64,000 bases of DNA from Paucidesulfovibrio sp036541255 (lineage in GTDB: Bacteria; Desulfobacterota; Desulfovibrionia; Desulfovibrionales; Desulfovibrionaceae): positions 1-64,000 of the forward strand of contig JAZHDD010000003.1 of assembly GCA_036541255.1 (NCBI GenBank). The letters are read 5' to 3'. The notes below the pieces were generated by a model. It saw nothing but the letters and a program-made list of their open reading frames with translations. It ran no database searches and had not been told where the DNA came from. This document shows positions 18,250-29,767 of this stretch, one piece after another. Each line of letters opens with the position of its first letter. Within the stretch, counting starts at the first letter, position 1. The translations under genes and the position numbers were made by a program.

Positions 18250-19026
18250 TCAGCTCCCGGCCTCGCGTTCGGCCTCTTCCTCGATATGGTCCAGAAAATT
18301 CGCGGCCTCGCGCAGGCCGGGATTGAGCCGCAGGCTTTCGTACAAATGACTGGTGCATTCCTGGAGCTTGCCGCGCTCGTAATAGGCGCGGGCAATGTTG
18401 AAATGCAGATGGTCGTCGTCGGCGTTGACCTCCAGGGCCTTGCGATAAAAGCGCACCGCGTCGTCAAACAACCCCTGCTTGCGCAAGTTGATACCGAATT
18501 CATTGAAGGAATGGCGCTGCTCCTCGCGAAACAGTTCATCAATGCCGTAGAGCCGTTCCAGCACGTCGCGCAGTTCGCTGTAGCGCTGTTGATTGTGATA
18601 GACTTGGGTAAGGCCCACATTGGCATCGATACTGCGTTCATCCATGAGCACGGCCGCGCAGAACTGTTTTTCAGCCTGATCCAGACGGCCCATGTCGAAA
18701 AAACGGCGCCCCTGGAAAATCTTTTCCCGCAGGCTCTCCAGGGCCGGGACCGTCTGATTGTGGAAGTAGTCCAGCTCGGGCGTGTAGTATTGAAGGAATT
18801 CCTCCTTGCCCACGGTCTTGGTCACGCCCGAAGGCAAGTGGCTGGAATTCAGAGGCTGGACAGAAAACCGCTCCTCGTCCAAACGGATCACGAACCAATA
18901 GGTTCCATGACGGTAGCGTGAGCCCCGCTCGTTGAACTGATACTGGTAGCGAGGGCTGTGGGAATAGACCCCAAGCACCTCGCGGCCTTCGGATTCGGCT
19001 ATTTCGGTCGTCTGCTTTTCTTCCAC
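18250..19026 (-). CDS. Tetratricopeptide-repeat protein
   Basis: 258 residues from the chosen start. An N-terminal conserved region (about 20-90) is followed by TPR-like helical pairs (about 105-245: RRFFDMGRLDQAEKQFCAAVLMD, KQGLFDDAVRFYRKALEVN, YERGKLQECTSHLYESLRLN). No signal peptide, so probably a cytoplasmic scaffold. The frame is open back into secA; I chose the GTG at 19026, 23 bp after the secA stop, because a longer form would overlap secA. The start is uncertain. It is the last gene of the secA operon. Confidence 0.7.
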   Translation of the reverse strand: MEEKQTTEIAESEGREVLGVYSHSPRYQYQFNERGSRYRHGTYWFVIRLDEERFSVQPLNSSHLPSGVTKTVGKEEFLQYYTPELDYFHNQTVPALESLREKIFQGRRFFDMGRLDQAEKQFCAAVLMDERSIDANVGLTQVYHNQQRYSELRDVLERLYGIDELFREEQRHSFNEFGINLRKQGLFDDAVRFYRKALEVNADDDHLHFNIARAYYERGKLQECTSHLYESLRLNPGLREAANFLDHIEEEAEREAGS

Positions 19027-19048
19027 GCTTTCTCGTACCTGAACGTTG

Positions 19049-21604
<2,556 letters not shown>

Positions 21605-21621
21605 TATTGAAATCTCCTTGG

Positions 21622-22098
21622 CTAGTCACAAGCCAGTGGAAGAGGTGGTCTTTCTTCTTTTATAAAATTCCAAGAGCGGACATTATTCGCCACTGCCGCC
21701 TTGTAGAGAGCATTGTCACCAGTAACCAGCAAACAATAAATACTTTTCTGTTTAAGCGCTGCAACTTGCAATGCATCAACCACATCTATATTGAACTTTT
21801 CCGCATAACTTAACGCCTCGGGAAACAATCGTACCATGTCAACATTTTCTATTCGCCATGTATGAGAAATCCTACCTCTCAACCTATTCAAAATCTGTGC
21901 TTTGCTTTTTTTATAACGCCGCTTAACAACAGAAAGTGCTTCCACCAAGCACACGTCGAAAACATTGAAGCATTGATTCTCTTTTACATACGCATCCAAC
22001 AAGACGCTCGTCTGGGGAAGACTTTCCAGGACATCCGGATACAACAAAAGCCTAATAACGGCATTTGTATCAAGATAATGAACTCCTGGAAAATTCAC
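21622..22098 (-). CDS. PIN-domain protein, putative ribonuclease, AT-rich
   Basis: 158 residues. The four acidic residues of the PIN nuclease site are present: D10 (LDTNAVI), E53 (CLVEALSVV), D108 (VDALQVAAL) and D128 (VTGDNALYK). PIN proteins of this size are usually VapC-type toxins cutting tRNA or rRNA, encoded after a small antitoxin. Here the upstream neighbour is an Fe-S oxidoreductase and no antitoxin ORF is visible. Start GTG at 22098 overlaps the upstream TGA (GTGA), with GGAG at the right distance, so it is translationally coupled. The gene is clearly more AT-rich than its neighbours. Confidence 0.8.
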   Translation of the reverse strand: MNFPGVHYLDTNAVIRLLLYPDVLESLPQTSVLLDAYVKENQCFNVFDVCLVEALSVVKRRYKKSKAQILNRLRGRISHTWRIENVDMVRLFPEALSYAEKFNIDVVDALQVAALKQKSIYCLLVTGDNALYKAAVANNVRSWNFIKEERPPLPLACD

Positions 22099-23261
22099 AA
22101 TAAACACTCCAGCCAGTGGCCCGGACGCAGCCCCTGGGGGGCACTCCCGGCCAGTTGAAACACGCATGCCGTACAACCCGTAAGCACATCCATGCCCGGC
22201 GCGTTCTCGAACAGCAGGGACGCCAGCCCTTGCCTGCGCCGCTGCCCCACGCTCTCGCACAATTCCGGCGCGGCCAGCTTGAGCGCGCCGCCAAAACCGC
22301 AACACTGGTCGGGCAGGACATGCAGCCGCTCCTCGAGCATGGCCCGCAACAAAGCTTCGTCCGGGTCCGGGTCCAGCGCGTGGCAGGGCCGATGGTAGGC
22401 CGCCACTGCCGGCGCGTTCTCCGATACCACAAAGCGGGCCGAATTCAAAAGCCGCGCCAGGGGCGTGAGCCGCCCGCGCCAAAGCTCACTCTCGGCCTCG
22501 TCCGCAAACAGCTCCAGGTCGTAACTGTGCAGCCCATGCAGGCAGGATGCACAATACGCCACCAGCAAGGGCCGCCCGGCAGCGCGCCAGATCTCCACGT
22601 TACGTTTTTGGGCTACAGCCTGCTCGCGCAGCAGCCCGGCCGACCCCAGCGTGGCCCCGCAACAGGAAAAATCCGCGTCCAGCCGCCGCAGCCCCAGGCC
22701 CGCGAGCAGACTCCTGGCCTGCTCCTCCCAGAAAGGAGCGGCAAAGCGGCCCGCGCAGCCCGAAAAAAGCAGGGCCTCGCCTCCCCGGAACGCCTCCGGA
22801 AAAGCGGTGATCTCCACATAAGCATCCAAGGGTGCACGGTCCAGCCCCCGAAGCGATTTGAGCAGCAATCCGCTTTGGCCCGGCAGGAGCGCGTCCGGCA
22901 CATGGGACAGGCCGCGCGCCCACTTCGGAGCCGTGCGCCAAAGCTTGTCCGCCCGTTCCAGCCACTGCTTCCAAAGCCATTCGCGCCAGCCCGGATGCGC
23001 GGCCCGCAAACGGCTCACGGCCAGAGGCGCGTTCACGCCCTGGGAACAGGCCTGCACGCAGCGACCACAGCTCAGACAGAGCGAGGCCAGCCGGGTGGCG
23101 TCCACCGCGTTCAGCGCCTCGGGATCGCGTTCCAGGAGCGCGGCCAGCCGGACCTTGGATCGCGGGGCCAGTTCCTCGCGACCGGTTGCCGCCAACAGCG
23201 GGCAGACCGACAGGCACTTGCCGCAAAGGATGCACTCGGACGCGGAACCTGTCCCGGCCAT
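22095..23261 (-). CDS. GlcF-like iron-sulfur subunit of a 2-hydroxyacid oxidase
   Basis: 388 residues. Two N-terminal ferredoxin motifs (CILCGKCLSVCP and CLSCGRCVQAC) and two cysteine-rich CCG domains (SGCAGRFAAPF/SCCGATLG/CASCLHG and YHRPCHAL/CCGFGGALK/TGCTACVFQ). It accepts electrons from the GlcD-like flavoprotein and passes them toward the membrane or a heterodisulfide-type acceptor. Likely substrates are lactate or glycolate, unproven. Start ATG at 23261 overlaps the upstream TAA by one base, with AAGGAG. Confidence 0.85.
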   Translation of the reverse strand: MAGTGSASECILCGKCLSVCPLLAATGREELAPRSKVRLAALLERDPEALNAVDATRLASLCLSCGRCVQACSQGVNAPLAVSRLRAAHPGWREWLWKQWLERADKLWRTAPKWARGLSHVPDALLPGQSGLLLKSLRGLDRAPLDAYVEITAFPEAFRGGEALLFSGCAGRFAAPFWEEQARSLLAGLGLRRLDADFSCCGATLGSAGLLREQAVAQKRNVEIWRAAGRPLLVAYCASCLHGLHSYDLELFADEAESELWRGRLTPLARLLNSARFVVSENAPAVAAYHRPCHALDPDPDEALLRAMLEERLHVLPDQCCGFGGALKLAAPELCESVGQRRRQGLASLLFENAPGMDVLTGCTACVFQLAGSAPQGLRPGHWLECLL

Positions 23262-24655
23262 TACCACTCCTTGCCGGGATTCATGATCCCTTGAGGGTCG
23301 AACACGGCCTTGAGCCGCCGCATCAGGTCCAGCTCAACCGGTCCGTACTGCTGGGCGAGCCAGTCCTTCTTGCTCAGGCCCACGCCGTGCTCGCCCGTGA
23401 TGGTGCCGCCCAGCCCCAGCACCAGCTGGAACAACTCGGCCTTGGCCTGACGGGCCGTTTCCGCCTGTCCCTTGGCGCGGTCGAAAAGAATGTTGGCGTG
23501 CAGATTGCCGTCGCCCAGGTGGCCAAAACAGGCCGTGCGCAAACCCAGACGTGCGCCGATGGCCTCCAGCCCCTGTACCGCCTCCAGAACCCGGCCACGC
23601 GGCACGGCCACGTCCTCGCCGCTCTTGTCCGGGGCCAGATGAAACAGGCTCTGGCTGATGTTGCGCCGCACTTCCCAGAGCTGCTCCTCGTCCGGACCGG
23701 ACGCGGATTCCAGGAACAGAGGAGAAAAGCCCTCCAGAGCCGCGCCCAGGGTTTCCCGCTCGCCCCGCACCGCCGCATCCGAACCATCCAGCCGAAAGAG
23801 CAGCGCGGCCTGGGACTTGGCCAACCAAGCATATTCCGGTCCGGTGAATTCCAGGGCCAAAGCCTGGAGCGTGGTGGCATCCATGAACTCCATGGCCGCG
23901 GGCAGCAGTCCGGCGCGAAAGACTTCGGCCGCGGCGCCCAGCGCAGAATCGAAATCAGCGAATCCGGCCAGAGCCGTGGCCGTGGCTTCGGGCAGGGGCA
24001 GCAGCTTGAGAGTCAATTCGGAAAACAGGGCCAGGGTTCCGGCGGAACCGGCCAGCAGCCTGGTCAAATCCAGTCCGGCCACGTCCTTGTGGCAACGCGA
24101 ACCCAGACGCAGCAGTTCCCCGCCGGGCAGCACCGCGCGCATGCCCAGCAAATGGTCGCGGGTCACGCCGTATTTGAGGGCGCGCATGCCGCCTGCGCAG
24201 GTGGCCACATTGCCGCCGACAGTGGAAATTTTCACGGACGCGGGATCGGGAGGGTAGAACAGGCGCTGCCCGGCCAACTCGGCCTGAAGCTCCGCCGTGA
24301 CCACGCCCGGCTCCACCACGGCCACGAAGTCGCGCGGGTCAATTTCCTTGACGCGGTTCATGCGCAAAAACGAGACCACGACTCCGCCCTGCACGGGCAC
24401 GGTCTGGCCGACTTTGTTGGTGGCGCGGGCGCGGGCATAGACGGGCACGCGTTCGGTCTGGGCCCAACGCAGCAACTCGATGAGCTGCTCCTCGCGCTCG
24501 GGCCGCACCACGGCCCAGGGCATGGCCTCCTTCTGGCTGGCGTCGCCGGAAAAAGCGGCTCGTTCCTCGGGCGCGAACAGGGCATCATGGCCCGGAAAAA
24601 GGGCTTCGAGAAAGCGGACCTGGGCCGCGGAAAGAGATCGGGGTCGAACGGTCAT
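23261..24655 (-). CDS. GlcD-like FAD-linked 2-hydroxyacid (lactate/glycolate) dehydrogenase
   Basis: 464 residues. FAD-binding PCMH domain (about 40-215: VYARARATNKVGQTVPVQGGV, DPASVKISTVGGNVATCAGG, GSAGTLALFSELTLKLLP) and a FAD-oxidase C domain with the FGHLGDGNLHANI and GTITGEHGVGLSKKDWL motifs that hold the substrate/metal residues. With the following GlcF-like protein it forms a D-lactate or glycolate oxidase complex. Lactate is a main carbon source for these sulfate reducers, so D-lactate is the best guess. ATG at 24655 with AAGGACG. Confidence 0.87.
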   Translation of the reverse strand: MTVRPRSLSAAQVRFLEALFPGHDALFAPEERAAFSGDASQKEAMPWAVVRPEREEQLIELLRWAQTERVPVYARARATNKVGQTVPVQGGVVVSFLRMNRVKEIDPRDFVAVVEPGVVTAELQAELAGQRLFYPPDPASVKISTVGGNVATCAGGMRALKYGVTRDHLLGMRAVLPGGELLRLGSRCHKDVAGLDLTRLLAGSAGTLALFSELTLKLLPLPEATATALAGFADFDSALGAAAEVFRAGLLPAAMEFMDATTLQALALEFTGPEYAWLAKSQAALLFRLDGSDAAVRGERETLGAALEGFSPLFLESASGPDEEQLWEVRRNISQSLFHLAPDKSGEDVAVPRGRVLEAVQGLEAIGARLGLRTACFGHLGDGNLHANILFDRAKGQAETARQAKAELFQLVLGLGGTITGEHGVGLSKKDWLAQQYGPVELDLMRRLKAVFDPQGIMNPGKEW

Positions 24656-24715
24656 GCCGGGCGTCCTTGGGATTGAGACCCGCGCCAGGCGCCACCGCGC
24701 CAAAGCGCGGGCAGG

Positions 24716-25201
24716 CTACTTGTACGCCGCCAGTTGCCGCGCCGTGTCGCGGGCGATGTCGCGGGCCTTGAGATCGTCGCGCCGGTCGTGGACGTTCTTG
24801 CCCCGTCCCAGCGCGATCTCCAGCTTGACGCGGCCACGCTTGAAATACATGCAGACCGGGATCACGGTCAGTCCCTTTTGATCCACCTTGGCCTGGAGCT
24901 TCTCTATTTCGTAGCCGTGCAGCAGAAGCCTGCGGGGCCGTTCCGGGTCGTGCTGGTCATAGGGGCCGGTATGCTCCCAGGGCGCGATGTGCACGCCCAC
25001 GAGCCAGGCCTCGCCGTCCTTGATGCGCACGTAGCCGTCCTTGAAGGAAACGCGGCCCTCGCGCAGGGATTTGACTTCGCTGCCCACCAGGGAAAGCCCT
25101 GCCTCGAACGTCTCCAGAAACTCGTAGAGCCGCCGGGCCTGCTTATTCGTGCCGATGACCTTGCGGCCGTCGGATACGGTTTGTTTTTTATTCTTTGCCA
25201 T
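24716..25201 (-). CDS. smpB: tmRNA-binding protein SmpB
   Basis: 161 residues, normal length. Beta-barrel core with the family motif (GSEVKSLREGRVSFKDGYV, HIAPW, PERPRRLLLH) and the basic C-terminal tail (LGRGKNVHDRRDDLKARDI) that mimics mRNA in the ribosome decoding site during trans-translation. It lies 12 bp after ptsI. The tmRNA gene itself is not in this window. Confidence 0.97.
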   Translation of the reverse strand: MAKNKKQTVSDGRKVIGTNKQARRLYEFLETFEAGLSLVGSEVKSLREGRVSFKDGYVRIKDGEAWLVGVHIAPWEHTGPYDQHDPERPRRLLLHGYEIEKLQAKVDQKGLTVIPVCMYFKRGRVKLEIALGRGKNVHDRRDDLKARDIARDTARQLAAYK

Positions 25202-25213
25202 GGGGAATCAAGG

Positions 25214-26998
25214 CTAGCCGGGAAGTTCCTCGCTGTCCAGCAGCGAGGCAAAGAAGGTAAGTTCCTCAGGATACTTCTTGAAAATCGAGTCCTTGACCAT
25301 GCGGTTGATCTTGCCCACGGTCTGCTGGCTGATGACCTCGCGCAAAAGCTGGCGGCATTCGCCCATGCGGGTCTGGCGGATGATGCGCTTGATGCCGGGA
25401 ATGGCCTGGGGCGACAGGGAAATGCAGTCGATCTGCATGCCCATGAGGATGGGCACGCAATAGGGATCGGACGCGACCTCGCCGCACAGGCTGACCTCGA
25501 TGCCCGCCTGATGCGCCGCGTCCACCACCTGCTTGATGGAGCGCAGCACCGCCGGATGCAGGGGCTGGTAGAGATAGGAAACATTGGGGTTGGTGCGGTC
25601 GATGCCCAGGCTGTACTGGATCAGGTCGTTGGTGCCGATGGAAAAGAAGTCCACCTCGCGGGCCAGCAGTTCGGCGATCATCACGGCGCTGGGCAGTTCC
25701 ACCATGATGCCCACGGGCATGTCCGGATTGAAGGGCACGCCCGCACGCTCCAGCTCGATCTGGGCCTCCTTGAGCCGCGCCTTGGCCCGGCGCAGTTCGC
25801 GCAGGCCGGAGATCAAAGGAAACATCAGCGAGACATTGCCGTAGACGCTGGCGCGCAGGATGGCCTTGAGCTGGGTTTTGAACAGTTCAGGGTGGCGCAG
25901 GCAGAAGCGGATGGCCCGCAGACCCATGGCCGGGTTGGCCTCTTCCAGCTGACCGAATTCGGTGATGATCTTGTCCGCGCCGAGGTCCAGCGAACGAAAC
26001 ACCACCTTGCGCGGAGACATGATGCTGGCCAAGTCCACATACTTCTCGGCCAGTTCATCCTCGGTGGGCAGGTCCGTGCGGTTCAGATAGGAGTATTCCG
26101 TGCGGTACAGGCCGATGCCTTCGCCGCCGTGGTCCAGAACCGACGTGACCTCTTCGAGCAATTCGATGTTCGCCAGCACCTGCACGCGGAAACCGTCGAT
26201 GGTCTCGGCCGGAAGCATGCAGCGGCGGATGATTTTTTTCTGGTAGGTCTCGAAGCGCGCGGCCAGGGTATTGTATTCGTAAAGCTCTTCCTCGTCCGGG
26301 TTGACCAGGATGCGGCCCTTGAGTCCGTCGATGATCACGAGATCGCCGTCCGACACCGAGGATTCCAGATCCTGCACGCCCACCAGGGCGGGAATGGCCA
26401 GAGTCCGGGCCATGATGCCCGTATGCGAGGTCTTGCCGCCGCGCACCGTGGCAAAGGCCAGGAGCTTGGAGGCGTCCAGCTCCACGGTGTCCGCCGGAGT
26501 CAGATCGTGGGCCATGATGATGGCCCGGCCGCCGATGGCCGCAAGATCCATGTCCCGGCCCATGAGATGGTTCTGCACGCGGTCCGCCACCTGGCGAACG
26601 TCCTGGAAGCGCTCCTTGAGATACACGTCGTCAAAGCCAAGGAACGCCTGGGCCAGTTCGCCCACGGCCTTTTCCAGGGCCCATTCCGCATTGACCCGCA
26701 AGGTCCGGACATGTTCCTTGGCGCGGCCCATGAGCTTGGGGTCGCGCAGCATCATCAGGTGGGAATCAAGAATCAGGCGATGTTGCTCCAGCTCGGAAGG
26801 CACCCGGTCGCGGATGCTTTCCATTTCCTGGCCCGCAATGATGAAGGCGTTTTCCAGGCGGCCCTGCTCGGACTCGACCATATTGCCGGGCACGGTCTGC
26901 CGGGGAAGCTGGGAACGGTGGCTGCGGTTCACGAAAACCGCCTTGCCTATGGCTATGCCCGTTGAGACCGGTATGCCGGTGACGATTCTGTCAGCCAC
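25214..26998 (-). CDS. ptsI: PTS enzyme I (phosphoenolpyruvate-protein phosphotransferase)
   Basis: 594 residues. The phospho-histidine is H192 in GGKTSHTGIMAR; the PEP-binding barrel has GIGLYRTEYSYL, MFPLISGLRELRRAK, VGIMVELPSAVM and FFSIGTNDLIQYSLGIDR, and the C-terminal CGEVASDP. It transfers phosphate from PEP to HPr. The start is GTG at 26998, overlapping the ptsH stop (TAGTG). Confidence 0.96.
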   Translation of the reverse strand: MADRIVTGIPVSTGIAIGKAVFVNRSHRSQLPRQTVPGNMVESEQGRLENAFIIAGQEMESIRDRVPSELEQHRLILDSHLMMLRDPKLMGRAKEHVRTLRVNAEWALEKAVGELAQAFLGFDDVYLKERFQDVRQVADRVQNHLMGRDMDLAAIGGRAIIMAHDLTPADTVELDASKLLAFATVRGGKTSHTGIMARTLAIPALVGVQDLESSVSDGDLVIIDGLKGRILVNPDEEELYEYNTLAARFETYQKKIIRRCMLPAETIDGFRVQVLANIELLEEVTSVLDHGGEGIGLYRTEYSYLNRTDLPTEDELAEKYVDLASIMSPRKVVFRSLDLGADKIITEFGQLEEANPAMGLRAIRFCLRHPELFKTQLKAILRASVYGNVSLMFPLISGLRELRRAKARLKEAQIELERAGVPFNPDMPVGIMVELPSAVMIAELLAREVDFFSIGTNDLIQYSLGIDRTNPNVSYLYQPLHPAVLRSIKQVVDAAHQAGIEVSLCGEVASDPYCVPILMGMQIDCISLSPQAIPGIKRIIRQTRMGECRQLLREVISQQTVGKINRMVKDSIFKKYPEELTFFASLLDSEELPG

Positions 26999-27315
26999 TA
27001 TTTGCCTTCGCCGAAGCGCTCCTTGAATAATTTTTCAATACGGTCCAGGGCGGCCTGGGCATCGTCGCCATCGGCCTTGAGGTCGAGCCGCATGCCCTGC
27101 CCTGCGGCCAGGGTCAGCACGTCGAGAATGCTTTTGGCATCCACTTCCTGGCCATCGCACTCCAAAAGAATCCGACTTGTAAACTTTTGCGCTTCCTGGG
27201 CCAGGACTCCGGCGGGACGGGCGTGCAGGCCAAGCTGGTTGGCCACGACCACCCGCCGGACCACAAATCCATTGCCTCCGGCCGCCTCATTCAATGCGCT
27301 TGCGGATTGTTCCAT
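26998..27315 (-). CDS. ptsH: Phosphocarrier protein HPr
   Basis: 105 residues. Phospho-histidine H31 in GLHARPAG; a serine at position 62 (AKSILDVL) corresponds to the regulatory Ser46 of Gram-positive HPr. An N-terminal extension of about 14 residues precedes the usual fold. ATG at 27315 with GGAAG; overlaps ptsI. HPr here probably serves regulation and whatever EIIA/B proteins are encoded elsewhere. Confidence 0.94.
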   Translation of the reverse strand: MEQSASALNEAAGGNGFVVRRVVVANQLGLHARPAGVLAQEAQKFTSRILLECDGQEVDAKSILDVLTLAAGQGMRLDLKADGDDAQAALDRIEKLFKERFGEGK

Positions 27316-27385
27316 GCTTTTCTTCCCGTTTGTGCGTCCACTACAACGCACGATTGCTATCACAAAAACACGACCCCGTCAGCCG

Positions 27386-28156
27386 TCAGGCAAGGCCGGA
27401 AACCCATCGCGTAAGCCAGGGCAATGCGCCCATCACGGCCAGGATGACCACCAGCACGACTTCCCGCGGAACCTGACGGCGGTATAAAAAACGCGCCAGG
27501 GCCGCCATGCCCAGCGTTGTGCCCAACCAGTCCTCCCAGTGCGGAGTCCGGGGCCAGACCAGCAGCCAGAGGCAGACCAACAGCGCGGCATTGACGTACT
27601 TGAGCCGCTGCCCCCAGTTGATCAGGTCCCATTTGCGCAGCCGCTCCAAAAAAGCCAGCCCGAGCCGATGACCGGCCCAGAAGGTGTAGGCCCGAAAAAC
27701 CTGCACCCCAAGAAAAAAAATCACCCCGAGCAGCAACGGCAGGACCCTGAATCCGGCAAGCAGAAGGCAGATAGACGACAAGGCCCAGAAAATCAAGAGG
27801 CTACCGGCAAAAACAGAATCGCCTATAGCAGAGAGAGTGTAGGCTGCGGTGTTTTTCAACCGGTCAACCATTTTCGGCGGCATGTGGCCCGAAGCGATGT
27901 AACGTTCCGCAGAGAGAAAAATGCCCACGAGGCAAGGCAGCCAGAATAAATGCGTGTTGAAGTGCCGGATGTAGCGCCGCCGGGCCGCGCGCAGCTCCTT
28001 GCCGGACTTGTGGATGGCGGCCAGTCCCGGATAAATGGCATAGGAAAGACCCACGTTGTGGTACCCGCGGGGGTTGAAGCAGGCCCCGGCAAGGTAGCAG
28101 CGCAGGTAGCACTTGATCAGCGCCCGGCTTTCGCCGGAAAGTCCGTGCAGCCCCAT
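27386..28156 (-). CDS. PTS mannose/fructose/sorbose family EIID component
   Basis: 256 residues. The N-terminal part has the EIID pattern (CYLAGACFNPRGYHNVGLSYAI, GHMPPKMVDRLKNTAAYTLSAIGDS) and the second half is polytopic, so it is the membrane subunit that works with EIIC. No EIIA, EIIB or EIIC gene accompanies it, which is unusual since IIC and IID form one channel. It lies 70 bp upstream of ptsH on the same strand. Confidence 0.87.
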   Translation of the reverse strand: MGLHGLSGESRALIKCYLRCYLAGACFNPRGYHNVGLSYAIYPGLAAIHKSGKELRAARRRYIRHFNTHLFWLPCLVGIFLSAERYIASGHMPPKMVDRLKNTAAYTLSAIGDSVFAGSLLIFWALSSICLLLAGFRVLPLLLGVIFFLGVQVFRAYTFWAGHRLGLAFLERLRKWDLINWGQRLKYVNAALLVCLWLLVWPRTPHWEDWLGTTLGMAALARFLYRRQVPREVVLVVILAVMGALPWLTRWVSGLA

Positions 28157-28211
28157 GCCCCTCCAGAAATTGGAATGCGGTCAGAAAAAACCCGGTTAGG
28201 TTCTGCCGAGG

Positions 28212-28766
28212 TCATCGATCCCAGGAAACGATGCTATACCGAACAAGAATCCGATAGCAAGCCACTGCGAGAGCGATCTTGAACAGATCCCAGGCCGCAA
28301 AGGGATAGAAACCCAGGACCAAAGCCTTTTCCAGGTCCATATCCAAAGAATGCATCAACCAGCCCAATCCGCAGACATAGGTCGAGGCCATGCCCGCCAC
28401 GCAGGCGAAGAAAGCGACGATCCAGGAAACCATCCGCCCCTGGCCGCTTGTGGCCAGTCCCGCCAGAAAAGCCGTGCCCACAAATCCGAACAGATAGCCG
28501 CCAGTGGGGCCGAAAAGATGGCCCAGGCCCGAACCTCCGCCGGAAAAAACCGGCAACCCCGCCGTGCCCACGGCAAGATACAGCAGCATGCAGGCCGCCC
28601 CCCTCCACGGCCCCAGAATCAGGCCAGCCAGCATGATGAACAACGGCTGCATGGAAACGGGCACCGGCCCGATGGGCACGATGAGATAGGCGCCAGCGGC
28701 AATGGACGCGGCCAAGAGCGCGGTCCAGACCAGCTTATGCAGGGAGCCGAGAGACATGCGTTCCAT
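28212..28766 (-). CDS. bioY: Biotin transporter substrate-binding subunit BioY
   Basis: 184 residues with about six membrane helices. BioY signatures: the VPVSMQPLFIMLAGLILGPWRG region and GLGHLFGPTGGYLFGF. It is the S component of an ECF biotin importer, able to work with shared EcfAT, whose genes are not here. ATG at 28766 has GGAGG. It follows bioB by 17 bp, so uptake and the last step of synthesis are encoded together. Confidence 0.94.
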   Translation of the reverse strand: MERMSLGSLHKLVWTALLAASIAAGAYLIVPIGPVPVSMQPLFIMLAGLILGPWRGAACMLLYLAVGTAGLPVFSGGGSGLGHLFGPTGGYLFGFVGTAFLAGLATSGQGRMVSWIVAFFACVAGMASTYVCGLGWLMHSLDMDLEKALVLGFYPFAAWDLFKIALAVACYRILVRYSIVSWDR

Positions 28767-28783
28767 GGATTTCCTCCGCAAGA

Positions 28784-29767
28784 TCATTCGGGATGCAGGC
28801 CGAGCCGTTCGGCCATAGTCCGATCCTCGGTCGCGTCCCGCCCCTTGAGGGTCAGATAGTCGCCGACCATGACGCCGCTGGCTCCGCAAAGATAGGCCTG
28901 CTCCCGGTCCTCTCCGGCAAAGGCGCTGTGCCTACCGCCGCAGATGCGGATGTGCCGGTCCGGCAGGGAGAACCGCAGCAGGGCCAGAATGCGCACAGCC
29001 TCACTCACCCCGACAAGGGGGCGATCCTGGAGAGGCGTGCCGGGGATGGGCTGCAAAAAATTCACGGGCACGGACTGCACGCCGAGTTCGCGCAGCTCCC
29101 CAGCCAGTTCCAGCCGGTCCGCCCAGGTCTCGCCCAGACCGAACAGACCGCCCGAACAGACCGTGAGCCCCTCGGCAACGGCATTGCGCACAGCCTCAAC
29201 ATCCTCGTCATAGGCGTGGGTGGAGCAGATGCGCGGGAAAAAGGACCGTCCCGTTTCCAGGTTGTGATGGTAGGCCCCGCAACCGGCCTGACGCAAAGCC
29301 CGCAACTGCGCACGATCCAGGATGCCGGGCGAGCAGTCCGCCACCAGTCCCAAATCGGCCACGGCTGCAACCGCATCAAGCAGGCGCTGGAAATCCGCCG
29401 GAGACAACGCCTTGCCGCTGGTCACTATGGAAAAGCGCGTTGCCCCGGCAGCTTTCAGGGAGCGAGCCGCGTCCACTATCTCATCCAAAGGCAAGAAATC
29501 ATGCCTCGGGGACTGAGCCGCATGATGCGCGGATTGGGCGCAAAACGCGCAGTTCTCGGAGCAGGCCCCGGATCGGGCATTGACGATGCCGCAAAAGGAT
29601 ACTGCGTCACCGAAAAAATGTTGCCGGACCCGGTGTGCGGCCTCGGCAAGCTCGTTGAGCCCGGCCTCGGGCCAGTCGATCACCAGGGCGGCGTCGGACC
29701 GGGAAAGCGGAGCGCCCTGCAGCGCGTTCTCGACGATGCGTTCCAGGCGTTGAATGTCCATGCTCAT
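28784..29767 (-). CDS. bioB: Biotin synthase
   Basis: 327 residues. Radical-SAM motif C-x3-C-x2-C in GACSENCAFCAQSAHH; further BioB motifs YHHNLET, CSGGLFGLGE and NFLQPIPGTPL. Converts dethiobiotin to biotin with sulfur from an auxiliary Fe-S cluster. The ATG at 29767 overlaps the rsmI TGA (ATGA), giving translational coupling; an alternative in-frame ATG lies two codons later. No other bio genes are adjacent. Confidence 0.95.
   Translation of the reverse strand: MSMDIQRLERIVENALQGAPLSRSDAALVIDWPEAGLNELAEAAHRVRQHFFGDAVSFCGIVNARSGACSENCAFCAQSAHHAAQSPRHDFLPLDEIVDAARSLKAAGATRFSIVTSGKALSPADFQRLLDAVAAVADLGLVADCSPGILDRAQLRALRQAGCGAYHHNLETGRSFFPRICSTHAYDEDVEAVRNAVAEGLTVCSGGLFGLGETWADRLELAGELRELGVQSVPVNFLQPIPGTPLQDRPLVGVSEAVRILALLRFSLPDRHIRICGGRHSAFAGEDREQAYLCGASGVMVGDYLTLKGRDATEDRTMAERLGLHPE

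Noticed and set aside
24734..26965. 743-codon + strand frame across smpB and ptsI
   Set aside because: Runs antisense through two clearly identified genes; codon-bias shadow.
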